A DNA stretch of 24,382 nt from CAZKYP01 sp964556885 (GCA_964556885.1 CAZKYP010000025.1:1-24382); one strand, 5' to 3'. Positions 15,614-23,893 are shown, counted from the first letter of the stretch. Made by a program: numbers and translations. The notes: generated from the letters alone by a model not told the origin.

Positions 15614-17334
15614 TGAAATTTCATAATAAAATCACAGAGAAAAAACAAACACAAAACGCATGGTATCGATGCGCAATCACAACCGCCGTTATTAGTGCAG
15701 CCTTTGTTGTTGTCGTATCCGTATTTTTCATATTGAACTATATTCAAATAAGAAACGAAGATATAACACTTGAAGAAGATTTAGTGGCCCAAAAGGCCCA
15801 GGTTCAGGAAAGACCCGACGACCAGCAGCTTTTGTCGCAGATTCGAGAGCGGGATTTGCGGTATAGACAACAATGGTTCCAAAGACAGTACCGCTCCCGT
15901 ATGGGCAGCTATCTGCTTATCGGCGGTATAGCATTTTTCCTGATATGCCTGAAGTGGGCCGATACTCAAAAAAAGAAACCTCCGCATCCGGGACAATTCA
16001 CAGGTAAATCCTACGAACATATACAACAGGCTACGTTTGCACGTTGGTCTGTGGCCGCAGTCATATTGATATTTGGCTCCACGGCCTTGCTCTTTGCAAC
16101 AAAACCCGCTATTGATTTGGCCGAGTTGGAATCAACCGATACACCTTGGCCGTCGATGGAACAGGTCAATAAAAACTGGCCGTATTTTCGCGGACCCAAC
16201 GGAAACGGAATCAGTGCATATACGAACATACCTACCAAATGGAACGGCGGTACAGGTGAAGGAATCCTCTGGAAAACCAAAGTGCCGCTTCCCGGAAACA
16301 ACTCACCGGTTGTTTGGAATGAGCGTGTATTTCTTTCCGGCGCCGACCCGAACGAAAACAAAGTTTTCTGTTTCGATGCCGCATCTGGCGAGTTGCTCTG
16401 GACGGGCAATGTCGCACATACGAGCGGAGAGCAGCTCGAAAATATCATGGAAGATACCGGCTACGCCGCTCCGACTATGGCAACAAATGGAAGACGGGTT
16501 TACGCTATTTTCGTAACCGGTGATGTCGGCTGTTTTGATTTCAACGGCAGGAAGGTCTGGGAAAAAAGTCTCGGTATACCTGAAAGCAGCTATGGCTATG
16601 CATCTTCCCTTGTAATGTATCAAAATCTGCTTCTTATCCAGTTCGACCAGGGTACCGCTGAAGACGGATTGTCGTCAATGATTGCCCTGGACGGTTCCTC
16701 CGGGCGAGTGGTTTGGCAGACAAAACGACCAGTATCTAATGCATGGACCTCGCCGATAGTAGTTAAAGTCGGCGATCAATACCAGTTGATAACTGCCAGC
16801 GATCCTTTTGTGATTGGATACGATCCGGCTAACGGCGAAGAGCTTTGGCGGGTCAACTGTCTTGGTGCAGATGAGGCTCCTTCGCCGATTTATGCGGGTG
16901 GTCTTGTTTTCGTAATTGAACCGTACTCCAAACTGGTCGCTATTAAGCCGGACGGCCGGGGAGATGTCACCGAAACTCATATTGCATGGAAAATCGAAGA
17001 AGGGGGACCGGACATCTGCTCACCGGCCAGCAACGGGGAACTGATTTTTATGCTTTCTTCGGAAGGATGGCTTAGCAGTTATAAACTTTCGGACCAAAAG
17101 AAGGTATGGGAAAAAGACCTTAAAGGATTTTTCACCGCTTCGCCCAGTCTGGTCGGTAATAAATTATACCTGCTCAGTCAAAAAGGTGTTATGCACATAG
17201 CAGAATCAGGTTCCGAATACAAGGAACTGACTGTAAACGGGCTGGGTGAAAAATGCAATGCATCGCCGGCTTTCGTCGACGGGCGTATCTACATCCGCGG
17301 CGTAGAAAATCTGTACTGTATAGGAAACAAGTGA
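15613..17334 (+). CDS. Three-helix membrane-anchored PQQ-like beta-propeller protein
   Basis: This 573-residue protein has three N-terminal hydrophobic helices (about 19-45, 97-113 and 135-153). A charged, coiled-coil-like segment (about 46-95) lies between the first two and a Lys-rich loop (KKKPPH) between the second and third. The positive-inside rule then places the N-terminus and Lys loop in the cytoplasm and the C-terminal propeller in the periplasm. The propeller begins near residue 193 with 'NWPYFRGPNGNGI' and shows blades such as 'NKVFCFDAASGELLWTG' and 'QLITASDPFVIGYDPANGEELW'. Single-helix anchors are normal in this family, so the three-helix module is distinctive. Its place between the NapH-like and NuoEF-like genes (TAATG overlap upstream, three bases downstream) argues for a structural role in the same membrane complex. 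No catalytic motif is seen. Confidence 0.86.
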   Translation: MKFHNKITEKKQTQNAWYRCAITTAVISAAFVVVVSVFFILNYIQIRNEDITLEEDLVAQKAQVQERPDDQQLLSQIRERDLRYRQQWFQRQYRSRMGSYLLIGGIAFFLICLKWADTQKKKPPHPGQFTGKSYEHIQQATFARWSVAAVILIFGSTALLFATKPAIDLAELESTDTPWPSMEQVNKNWPYFRGPNGNGISAYTNIPTKWNGGTGEGILWKTKVPLPGNNSPVVWNERVFLSGADPNENKVFCFDAASGELLWTGNVAHTSGEQLENIMEDTGYAAPTMATNGRRVYAIFVTGDVGCFDFNGRKVWEKSLGIPESSYGYASSLVMYQNLLLIQFDQGTAEDGLSSMIALDGSSGRVVWQTKRPVSNAWTSPIVVKVGDQYQLITASDPFVIGYDPANGEELWRVNCLGADEAPSPIYAGGLVFVIEPYSKLVAIKPDGRGDVTETHIAWKIEEGGPDICSPASNGELIFMLSSEGWLSSYKLSDQKKVWEKDLKGFFTASPSLVGNKLYLLSQKGVMHIAESGSEYKELTVNGLGEKCNASPAFVDGRIYIRGVENLYCIGNK

Positions 17335-17337
17335 TTG

Positions 17338-19695
17338 ATGGAAAACCTTGATTTGACATTCGTAGATAAAACTGTGGAAGAAATCGGGACCGGTCCGGAA
17401 AATGTCCTTCCGATTTTACAGGCTGTCCAGAATCACTTCGGATATCTGCCCGGTGAAGCCCTTGAGCGAATATGCGAAATATCTAAAATCACACCGGCAT
17501 CAATCGCGGGTGTATCAACGTTCTATAACCAGTTCCGACATAGTCCGGTCGGTCGCCATATTATCCACATCTGTGTAGGAACCGCCTGCCATGTCAAAGG
17601 AGCTGACCGAATATACGAAGCGTTTCAAAGACATCTCGGAATTGCACAAAACGAAGACACTGATTCGCAGAAATTATTTACCCTGGAAAAAATCGCATGC
17701 CTCGGGTGCTGCACGCTTGCTCCGGCTGTTCAAATCGATGAAGTGACATACGGCCATCTTACTCCCGACACAGTATCAACGGTTTTGGAAGATTTCTTCA
17801 GGTATCAGCAGCACAAAAAAGAACAGAAGACCAAATTACGACAAACCCTGTCTGCGGAAACCAAACCACGCGGCGAAATCCGTCTCGGTCTGGGTTCTTG
17901 TTGTATCGCGCGGGGAAGCGGCAAGGTGCAGCAGGCTCTCGAAAAGGCCCTCTCGGAAACTGGTATTAATCTAACAGTCAAACGGGTCGGATGTGTCGGG
18001 ATGTGTTATCAAACTCCATTAGTGGAAGTGGTCTTGCCCGACGGCAAATCTTCTCTTTACGCCAGGGTCCAGCCGGAAGACACAAAGGCAATCGTTTTAC
18101 GACACTTCAAGGTAAACGGTATCAGCAAACGAATCTCTAACAGAATCTCCGGCGTTCTGGATCATCTGTTAACAGATGAAAAGCCTCAACCTGTGACACG
18201 GTATTCGATAGATGTACGTGAGCGACAGGTGGCCGATTTCCTCGAAAGGCAAAAGCATATCGCAACGGAACACTACGGCCACATTGATCCGGTTGATATC
18301 GATGAGTACATCTCGAACGAAGGATTTACAGCTCTTCAAAATTGTGTCCATGAAGCTAATCCGGAACAAATCATATCCGAAATCGAACGCAGCGGGCTTC
18401 GAGGAAGGGGCGGCGCGGGATTTCCGACGTCTCGAAAATGGGCCGCTGTTCGAAGCAATACTTCCGAAAAAAAATATATAGTCTGTAACGGCGACGAAGG
18501 CGATCCCGGCGCATTCATGGACAGGATGTTGATGGAATCATATCCGTTTCGTATAATCGAAGGTATGACAATAGCCGCATACGTCGTCGGCGCAAGTGAA
18601 GGATATTTCTATATCCGCGCCGAATATCCACTCGCTATTAAACGAATCAGCCAGGCAATCGAAGAATGCAAAAAGAGAGGTATGCTGGGTAATAATATCT
18701 TCGACAGTGGTTTTTCACTCAATCTGAAAATTGTACCCGGCGCCGGAGCTTTCGTATGCGGCGAAGAGACCGCGCTGTTAGCAAGCATAGAAGGACGCCG
18801 CGGAATGCCCCGGTTGCGGCCGCCATATCCGGCCCAAAAGGGTCTCTGGGGCAGGCCAACTCTTATCAACAATGTCGAAACGTACGCCGCCGTACCGTGG
18901 ATTTTACGCAATGGCGCCGGAGCATACACACAGCTCGGAACCGACAGCAGCAAGGGCACAAAAGTTTTTGCCCTGGCGGGAAAGATTGCACGCGGTGGAC
19001 TCATCGAAGTACCTATGGGTATTTCCATCCAGCAGATTATTAATGACATCGGCGGGGGGATCGCAGGTGGAAAAAAACTAAAAGCCGTCCAGGTCGGCGG
19101 GCCGTCCGGTGGATGCGTCCCGGCAAACCTTGCACATCTTCCGGTCGATTACGAAACGCTTCAGAGTATCGGAACTATGATGGGCTCCGGAGGACTTGTC
19201 GCTTTGGACGAATCGGATTGTATGGTGGACATTGCACGATACTTTTTGGAGTTTACACAAAACCAGTCCTGCGGCAAATGCACTCCGTGCAGAATTGGCA
19301 CAAAACGAATGCTGGATATCCTCGATCAGTTGTGCGCCGGAAATGGCAAAAGTTCCGACATCGAGGAACTGGAGCAACTTTCTCACATGGTTCAAACAAC
19401 AAGCCTGTGCGGGCTCGGCAAAACGGCCCCGAATCCTGTACTTTCTACAATCAAATATTTCAGAGACGAGTACGAAGCGCACGTGGAAAAACGCTGCCCG
19501 GCCGGCAAATGCAAGGCGCTTATTGCTTATTCAGTAAACGATGACTGCATCGGCTGTACTTTGTGCGCACAGCACTGTCCGGCCGATGCGATAGAAATGA
19601 AGCCGTATGAAAAGCACGAAATCGATACAGAAAAATGTATCCGCTGTGGAACGTGCAAGAATGTGTGTCCAACGGATGCGGTTGAGGTCAAATAG
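17338..19695 (+). CDS. NuoE-NuoF fusion: NAD(H)-linked FMN/Fe-S subunit (HydB-like)
   Basis: This 785-residue cytoplasmic flavoprotein has four modules. Residues 1-155 are a NuoE/HydC-like thioredoxin-fold 2Fe-2S domain (ligands 79, 84, 121, 125). Residues 180-260 are a second thioredoxin-like 2Fe-2S domain ('GSCC' at 187, Cys 219 and 223). Residues 320-705 are the NuoF core with GRGGAGFPTSRKW (356-368), CNGDEGDPGAFMDR (383-396) for FMN/NAD and the N3 4Fe-4S ligands 645/648/651/691. Residues 735-785 are a 2x4Fe-4S ferredoxin tail. The 'GDEGDPGAFMDR' version and the ferredoxin tail are typical of HydB/HndC-type diaphorase subunits rather than complex I NuoF. It should exchange electrons with NADH. 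No hydrogenase or complex I genes are adjacent, and the partner is the flavoprotein gene three bases downstream. ATG 17338 is preferred over TTG 17335; AGGAAA at 17322-17327 may be the ribosome site. Confidence 0.93.
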   Translation: MENLDLTFVDKTVEEIGTGPENVLPILQAVQNHFGYLPGEALERICEISKITPASIAGVSTFYNQFRHSPVGRHIIHICVGTACHVKGADRIYEAFQRHLGIAQNEDTDSQKLFTLEKIACLGCCTLAPAVQIDEVTYGHLTPDTVSTVLEDFFRYQQHKKEQKTKLRQTLSAETKPRGEIRLGLGSCCIARGSGKVQQALEKALSETGINLTVKRVGCVGMCYQTPLVEVVLPDGKSSLYARVQPEDTKAIVLRHFKVNGISKRISNRISGVLDHLLTDEKPQPVTRYSIDVRERQVADFLERQKHIATEHYGHIDPVDIDEYISNEGFTALQNCVHEANPEQIISEIERSGLRGRGGAGFPTSRKWAAVRSNTSEKKYIVCNGDEGDPGAFMDRMLMESYPFRIIEGMTIAAYVVGASEGYFYIRAEYPLAIKRISQAIEECKKRGMLGNNIFDSGFSLNLKIVPGAGAFVCGEETALLASIEGRRGMPRLRPPYPAQKGLWGRPTLINNVETYAAVPWILRNGAGAYTQLGTDSSKGTKVFALAGKIARGGLIEVPMGISIQQIINDIGGGIAGGKKLKAVQVGGPSGGCVPANLAHLPVDYETLQSIGTMMGSGGLVALDESDCMVDIARYFLEFTQNQSCGKCTPCRIGTKRMLDILDQLCAGNGKSSDIEELEQLSHMVQTTSLCGLGKTAPNPVLSTIKYFRDEYEAHVEKRCPAGKCKALIAYSVNDDCIGCTLCAQHCPADAIEMKPYEKHEIDTEKCIRCGTCKNVCPTDAVEVK

Positions 19696-19698
19696 TCA

Positions 19699-21291
19699 AT
19701 GCCGAAACTTATCATAGACAATCGGGAAGTTGAAGTTCAGGACGGCGCAACAATCCTTGACGCCGCTGTAAAGCTGGGAATTACAATCCCGACTATGTGC
19801 TTCTTGAAAGGCTTCGAACCTTCAACAAGTTGTATGGTCTGTGTTGTTAAAATCAATGATATGGCCAATCTTGTCCCGGCTTGTGGTACTCCTGCACAGG
19901 AAGGTATGAAAGTCCAAACGGACACCCCGGAAGTCATCCAGGCAAGAAAGACGGCCCTGGAGCTGCTCCTCAGCGACCATTTAGGCGACTGCATGGGACC
20001 TTGCCACGTAATTTGCCCTGCACGAATGAACATCCCGCTAATGATTCGCCAGATTGCAGCCGGAAAGCTCCGTGACGCAATCGAAACCGTCAAAAAAGAC
20101 ATTGCTTTACCGGCTGTATTAGGAAGGATTTGCCCTGCGCCATGCGAACGCGGATGCAGGCGCGCGGCTGTCTGCGGCTCCGACCAGGCTGTTTCAATCT
20201 GCCTGTTGAAACGTTACGTTGCAGACGTCGATTTGCAATCCGGGGAGCCATACTTGCCGACCTGCAAACCAAGGCAAAATAAAAGCGTCGCTATCGTTGG
20301 AGCAGGCCCTGCAGGACTGGCTGCCGGTTACTACCTGCAGCAGACCGGATTCGATTGCACAATCTTCGATGAACATGAACAACCTGGAGGCGCTTTAAGA
20401 TTCGCAATCTCCGAGCAGGACTTACCCGGGGATGTGCTCGACAATGAAATCGATATTATCAAAAAATTAGGCGCAAAGTTCAAATTAAAAACACGAATCG
20501 ATTCGGATTCGATGGAGGATCTGCGCAAAAAATTCGATGCTGTATTCATAGCCGTCGGTCAGATAAAATCCGAGGACGGTGAGTCACTTGGTCTTAAGAC
20601 AGGAACAAACGGGATAGCGATAAACAACAATACTTATGAAACGAATCTTCCAGGAGTATTTGCCGGTGGAGATTCTGTTCACTCATCCAAGTCACAAAAG
20701 CTCGCCATCAGGGCGGTGGCCGATGGCAAAGAAGCCGCGATCTCTATCAGCCAGTATTTATCCGGTGAACCTGTCACAGGCCCGGCCAAACCATTTAACA
20801 CTCGCATAGGCAAGCCCAAAGAAGACGAGGTCGAAATATTCATGGCCTGCGGTAGTAAATCGAAACGCCTCACGCCATCACAAAAGAGCAGCGGCTTTAA
20901 TAACATAGAGGCACGCAAGGAAGCGGAACGCTGCCTGCATTGTGATTGCAGAAAAGCTGATAACTGCAGGTTAAGGTTGTATTCTCATAACTACGCAGCG
21001 AGTCCAAATCGATATAAAAGCCAGCGCCGCTCATTTATTCAGCATACTTCACACCCACAGATTATCTACGAACCAGGCAAGTGTATAGACTGCGGCCTGT
21101 GCATACAGATTGCAGCCAAAAATGGTGAAAAACTCGGAATGTCGTTTATCGGCAGGGGATTTGACGTTCGGATGGCGGTTCCGTTTGGCCGTCCTTTTGC
21201 CGAAGGGCTTGAAAAATCAGCCGCAGAGTGTATTGCCGCATGCCCTACAGGTGCGCTGGCATATAAGGAAACAAAAAACACTAATAAATAA
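19699..21291 (+). CDS. NuoG/GltD hybrid Fe-S flavoprotein lacking the NAD(P)H domain
   Basis: The 530-residue protein starts with a NuoG/HydA-like 2Fe-2S domain (ligands 34/45/48/62) and the 'ALELLLSDHLGDC' linker of that family. It moves into a GltD-like helical domain with cysteines 98/102/106 and 145/149/153/159, enough for one or two 4Fe-4S clusters. An FAD Rossmann motif follows (GAGPAG 201-206). The FAD domain closes with 'LPGVFAGGD' (317-325). A C-terminal part has Cys 412/415/417/423 and a NuoG-like 4Fe-4S site (462/465/468 and 515 in CPTGAL). In GltD and NfnB about 150 residues holding the NAD(P)H Rossmann fold sit between 'DAVFIAVG' and the return strand. Here only about 30 residues intervene and no second GxGxxA/G motif is seen. 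It therefore has FAD but probably no nicotinamide site, and likely trades electrons with the upstream NuoEF subunit. Confidence 0.9.
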   Translation: MPKLIIDNREVEVQDGATILDAAVKLGITIPTMCFLKGFEPSTSCMVCVVKINDMANLVPACGTPAQEGMKVQTDTPEVIQARKTALELLLSDHLGDCMGPCHVICPARMNIPLMIRQIAAGKLRDAIETVKKDIALPAVLGRICPAPCERGCRRAAVCGSDQAVSICLLKRYVADVDLQSGEPYLPTCKPRQNKSVAIVGAGPAGLAAGYYLQQTGFDCTIFDEHEQPGGALRFAISEQDLPGDVLDNEIDIIKKLGAKFKLKTRIDSDSMEDLRKKFDAVFIAVGQIKSEDGESLGLKTGTNGIAINNNTYETNLPGVFAGGDSVHSSKSQKLAIRAVADGKEAAISISQYLSGEPVTGPAKPFNTRIGKPKEDEVEIFMACGSKSKRLTPSQKSSGFNNIEARKEAERCLHCDCRKADNCRLRLYSHNYAASPNRYKSQRRSFIQHTSHPQIIYEPGKCIDCGLCIQIAAKNGEKLGMSFIGRGFDVRMAVPFGRPFAEGLEKSAAECIAACPTGALAYKETKNTNK

Positions 21292-21295
21292 GAAG

Positions 21296-21324
21296 TTGAA
21301 ATCAGAAAAGGAATTGTGTATATA
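21296..21324 (+). promoter_or_regulatory. Candidate promoter for the secreted propeller pair
   Basis: TTGAAA (21296-21301; five of six consensus bases), a 17-base spacer and TATATT (21319-21324; five of six) lie in the 72-base gap after the flavoprotein gene. A start at about 21331 would give a leader of about 33 bases containing the strong ribosome site. Confidence 0.5.
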
Positions 21325-21351
21325 TTTTTGTCAAAAAATGAAATCTATTTC

Positions 21352-21357
21352 AGGAGG
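21352..21357 (+). promoter_or_regulatory. Strong Shine-Dalgarno AGGAGG
   Basis: AGGAGG lies six bases before ATG 21364 and fixes that start. An upstream in-frame start near 21316 would add 16 residues ahead of a normal signal peptide and is rejected. Confidence 0.75.
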
Positions 21358-21363
21358 TTAACT

Positions 21364-22562
21364 ATGAAATCCAAATTACTAAGCAGTACATTAGCAATTA
21401 TGTTGGTTTCTATGTTCTTAACAACCAATTATGGAATTGTCCGAGCCGCAGACTGGCCCAATTATCGAGGCCCGAATTATGATGGAATATCAAATGAAAC
21501 CGGCTGGACTACGGACTGGCCGAGTAATGGACCGAAAGTTCTCTGGGAAGCATCCCTCGGAACCGGATTCGCCTCTATTTCAGTCAGCAACGGCCGGGCT
21601 TACTCGATGGGCAATATCAATGACAATGACATCTTATACTGTTTCGACGCGGCGACCGGCAAACAGATTTGGTCTAAATCGTACAAATGTCCCCTGAATG
21701 CCAAAAACCACGAAGGTGGACCGTGTGCTACTCCGACTGTTGACGGTGAAGCAATATATACATTCAGCAAAGTTGGCGATGCCCTGCGATTTAACGCCGC
21801 CACTGGAGATATCATCTGGCATAAAAACCTTAACAAGGAACTTGGTTTCAAACCACCAACCTGGGACTTTTCCGGTTCACCTCTTGTTATCGATGACTTG
21901 ATTGTTCTCAACGCCGGCGCCGAAGGTATCGCTCTGAATAAGGCCGACGGCAGTGTTGCATGGCGAAGCGGAGGTGCAGTATCAGGGTATGCCACCGGTA
22001 CACCTTTTACTTATGCCGGCCAAAAGTATATCGCAATGATGGTCTCGCAGGATATTATTTGTCTGAATCCAACTACGGGAGATGTTGTCTGGAAATTTCC
22101 ATGGAAGACCAGTTATGACATTAATGCCGCTGAACCTGTTATCAAAGACGATCTTGTATTTATTACGTCGGGATACAATCACGGATGTGCACTTTTGAAA
22201 ATAGACGGTAATAAAGTCTCTGAAGTCTGGCAAAACAAGAACATGAGTAACCAGGTCAACAGCTNNNNNNNNNNGGCGGTGGAGGAAAACTCAAATGTGT
22301 CGAGTTTCTAACTGGCAAGGTAGTATGGGAGCAAGGTGGATTAGGTACCGGTTCGCTAATGCTCGCCGACGGCAAACTGATTATCCTCAGCGAAAGAGGC
22401 AAGCTGGTAATAGCCGATGCCTCACCGGAGGGATTCAAGGAGCTTGCCTCGGCCCAGATACTATCCGGCAAGTGCTGGACGGTCCCTGTACTGGCCAATG
22501 GAAGAATTTACGCTCGGAATGCGGACGGTAAATTAGTATGTGTTGACGTCAGTGGTAATTAA
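21364..22562 (+). CDS. Secreted PQQ-like beta-propeller protein, interrupted by assembly gap
   Basis: The protein begins with a cleavable signal peptide: a Lys-containing N-region, a hydrophobic core (about 6-22) and a likely cut in 'VRAADW'. The family entry 'DWPNYRGPNYDGI' follows, then blades such as 'ILYCFDAATGKQIWS' and 'DIICLNPTTGDVVWKF'. Ten N at 22265-22274 break it. The frame 22275-22562 continues as propeller ('CVEFLTGKVVW', 'LMLADGKLIILSERGKLVIADA') and ends in TAA at 22560-22562. That frame differs from the 5' part by the recorded gap size, so the true gap is not 10 bases. Alignment with the downstream paralog suggests roughly 14 missing residues. The gene is therefore probably intact in the organism at about 410 residues. 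It shares its domain plan with the next gene, consistent with a tandem duplication. The ligand is unknown. Confidence 0.85.
22265..22274. other. Assembly gap (10 N)
   Basis: A run of ten N inside the propeller gene. Reading-frame continuity requires a real gap length equal to 2 modulo 3, so ten is a placeholder. Confidence 0.98.
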
Positions 22563-22567
22563 CAAAC

Positions 22568-22573
22568 GGAGGT
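22568..22573 (+). promoter_or_regulatory. Strong Shine-Dalgarno GGAGGT
   Basis: GGAGGT lies seven bases before ATG 22581 in the 18-base gap between the two secreted propeller genes, which suggests that both are translated strongly. Confidence 0.7.
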
Positions 22574-22580
22574 AATATAC

Positions 22581-23876
22581 ATGCTGAAAACAAAGGAAAA
22601 ATATTTATCAATAGTAATAATAAATCTTGTTTTGTTCCTGAATATGTCCGCCCGGGGAGCGGACTGGCCGCAGTGGCGGGGGCCTAATCGGGATGGAGTC
22701 TGTACAGAAACCGGTCTGCTAAAGAGCTGGCCGGAGGGCGGCCCGAAATTGCTCTGGGAGATATCCGGTCTTGGTCCGGGATACTCGAGCATGACGATAA
22801 TAAATAACAAACTATACACCATGGGCGATATAAGATTTGGATCTGAAATGATCAATTGCATCCTCGCATACGACTTGTCTACGCAGAGACGCCTGTGGGA
22901 AGCAAAAGTCGGGCCTTCAGCCGTCAATGATGGTCCGCGATGTATGCCTACCTTCGACGACGGCCTTTTATATGCATTAAGCACATCGGGGGACATTGCA
23001 TGTGTCAGAGCCGATGACGGCGAAGTGCTCTGGGCGAGGAACTTAGAGTCTGATTTTGGCGGTAAGAATCCTCAGTGGAAATTCAGCGAGTCACCGCTCA
23101 TCGACGGCGATAAGGTTTTATGCACTCCCGGCGCGCGGGAAGCCGTTATGGTTGCTCTTAATAAAAAGAATGGCGAGCTTGTCTGGAAATGCTCCATGCC
23201 CGACATCGGCCCTAAAGGCTCTGATGATGCGGGATATTCGTCAATCGTAATATCCGAGGCCGGCGGTGTCCGGCAATATGTCCAGTTGACGAACAAAGGA
23301 TTGATCGGCGTCGCTGCAAAGGACGGCAAATTTCTCTGGGGATATAATAATATAGCAAACCGCGTCGCCAATATCCCTACACCTATTGTTAGCGGAGATT
23401 ATGTGTTCTGCTCAACAGCATACGAAACCGGAAGCGTATTGCTCAAATTAGTTCCCAATAATAGTGGCGTAAATGCTGAGGAAATCTATTTCCTTGACAA
23501 AAATACCTTTCAAAACCATCACGGCGGATATGTTAAAGTCGGTGATTATATCTATGGCGGCCATGGGCATAACTTAGGCAAACCGATATGTATCGAATTT
23601 ATGACCGGCAAGGTCATGTGGGTAGTGGAGGACCAGCCCGGTGGCGGCTCGGCAGCCGTGCTTTATGCTGACGGTAATCTGTACTTTCGTTATCAGGACA
23701 ACGTGATTGCCCTGATTGAGGCGAACCCGAACGAATACAAATTAAAGGGACAGTTTACCCTGCCCAAACGAAACAGCATGAGCGGCCAGGGCTGGCCGCA
23801 CCCGGTAATCGTCGACGGCAAGCTGTATATCCGCCATAGTGACGTTCTGCTTGTATATGATATAAAAGCTCAATAA
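22581..23876 (+). CDS. Secreted PQQ-like (BamB-type) beta-propeller protein
   Basis: This 431-residue protein has a signal peptide (positive N-region 'KTKEKY', hydrophobic core about 9-22, likely cut after 'SARGA'), then the entry motif 'DWPQWRGPNRDGV'. Propeller blades such as 'LAYDLSTQRRLWEAKV', 'ACVRADDGEVLWARN' and 'VALNKKNGELVWKC' follow. It is the closest relative of the preceding gene: both share the opening, the 'HHGG...GK.ICIEF.TGKV.W' region and the ending. The pair is probably cotranscribed. In planctomycetes such proteins are numerous and mostly uncharacterised. Here the pair directly follows the redox operon, so they may be soluble periplasmic partners, but that is inference from position only. 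No catalytic or PQQ-ligand residues can be identified by eye. Confidence 0.9.
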   Translation: MLKTKEKYLSIVIINLVLFLNMSARGADWPQWRGPNRDGVCTETGLLKSWPEGGPKLLWEISGLGPGYSSMTIINNKLYTMGDIRFGSEMINCILAYDLSTQRRLWEAKVGPSAVNDGPRCMPTFDDGLLYALSTSGDIACVRADDGEVLWARNLESDFGGKNPQWKFSESPLIDGDKVLCTPGAREAVMVALNKKNGELVWKCSMPDIGPKGSDDAGYSSIVISEAGGVRQYVQLTNKGLIGVAAKDGKFLWGYNNIANRVANIPTPIVSGDYVFCSTAYETGSVLLKLVPNNSGVNAEEIYFLDKNTFQNHHGGYVKVGDYIYGGHGHNLGKPICIEFMTGKVMWVVEDQPGGGSAAVLYADGNLYFRYQDNVIALIEANPNEYKLKGQFTLPKRNSMSGQGWPHPVIVDGKLYIRHSDVLLVYDIKAQ

Positions 23877-23893
23877 TTACAGATGAATAAGCC

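Noticed and set aside
17338..21291. Complex I (Nuo) locus
   Set aside because: Only NuoE/NuoF-like and NuoG-fragment-like parts are present. No NuoH, L, M, N or B/C/D/I genes accompany them, and the motif details favour the HydB/HndC type.
17338..21291. Stn/Nfn-type electron-bifurcating transhydrogenase
   Set aside because: The gene pair resembles this class at first, but the GltD-like subunit seems to lack the NAD(P)H domain that a transhydrogenase needs. Kept only as an alternative.
4411..23876. PQQ-dependent alcohol or glucose dehydrogenases
   Set aside because: The propellers are short and begin with the planctomycete 'DWPxxRGP' entry. I could not identify quinoprotein catalytic Asp, vicinal Cys-Cys or a fused cytochrome domain.
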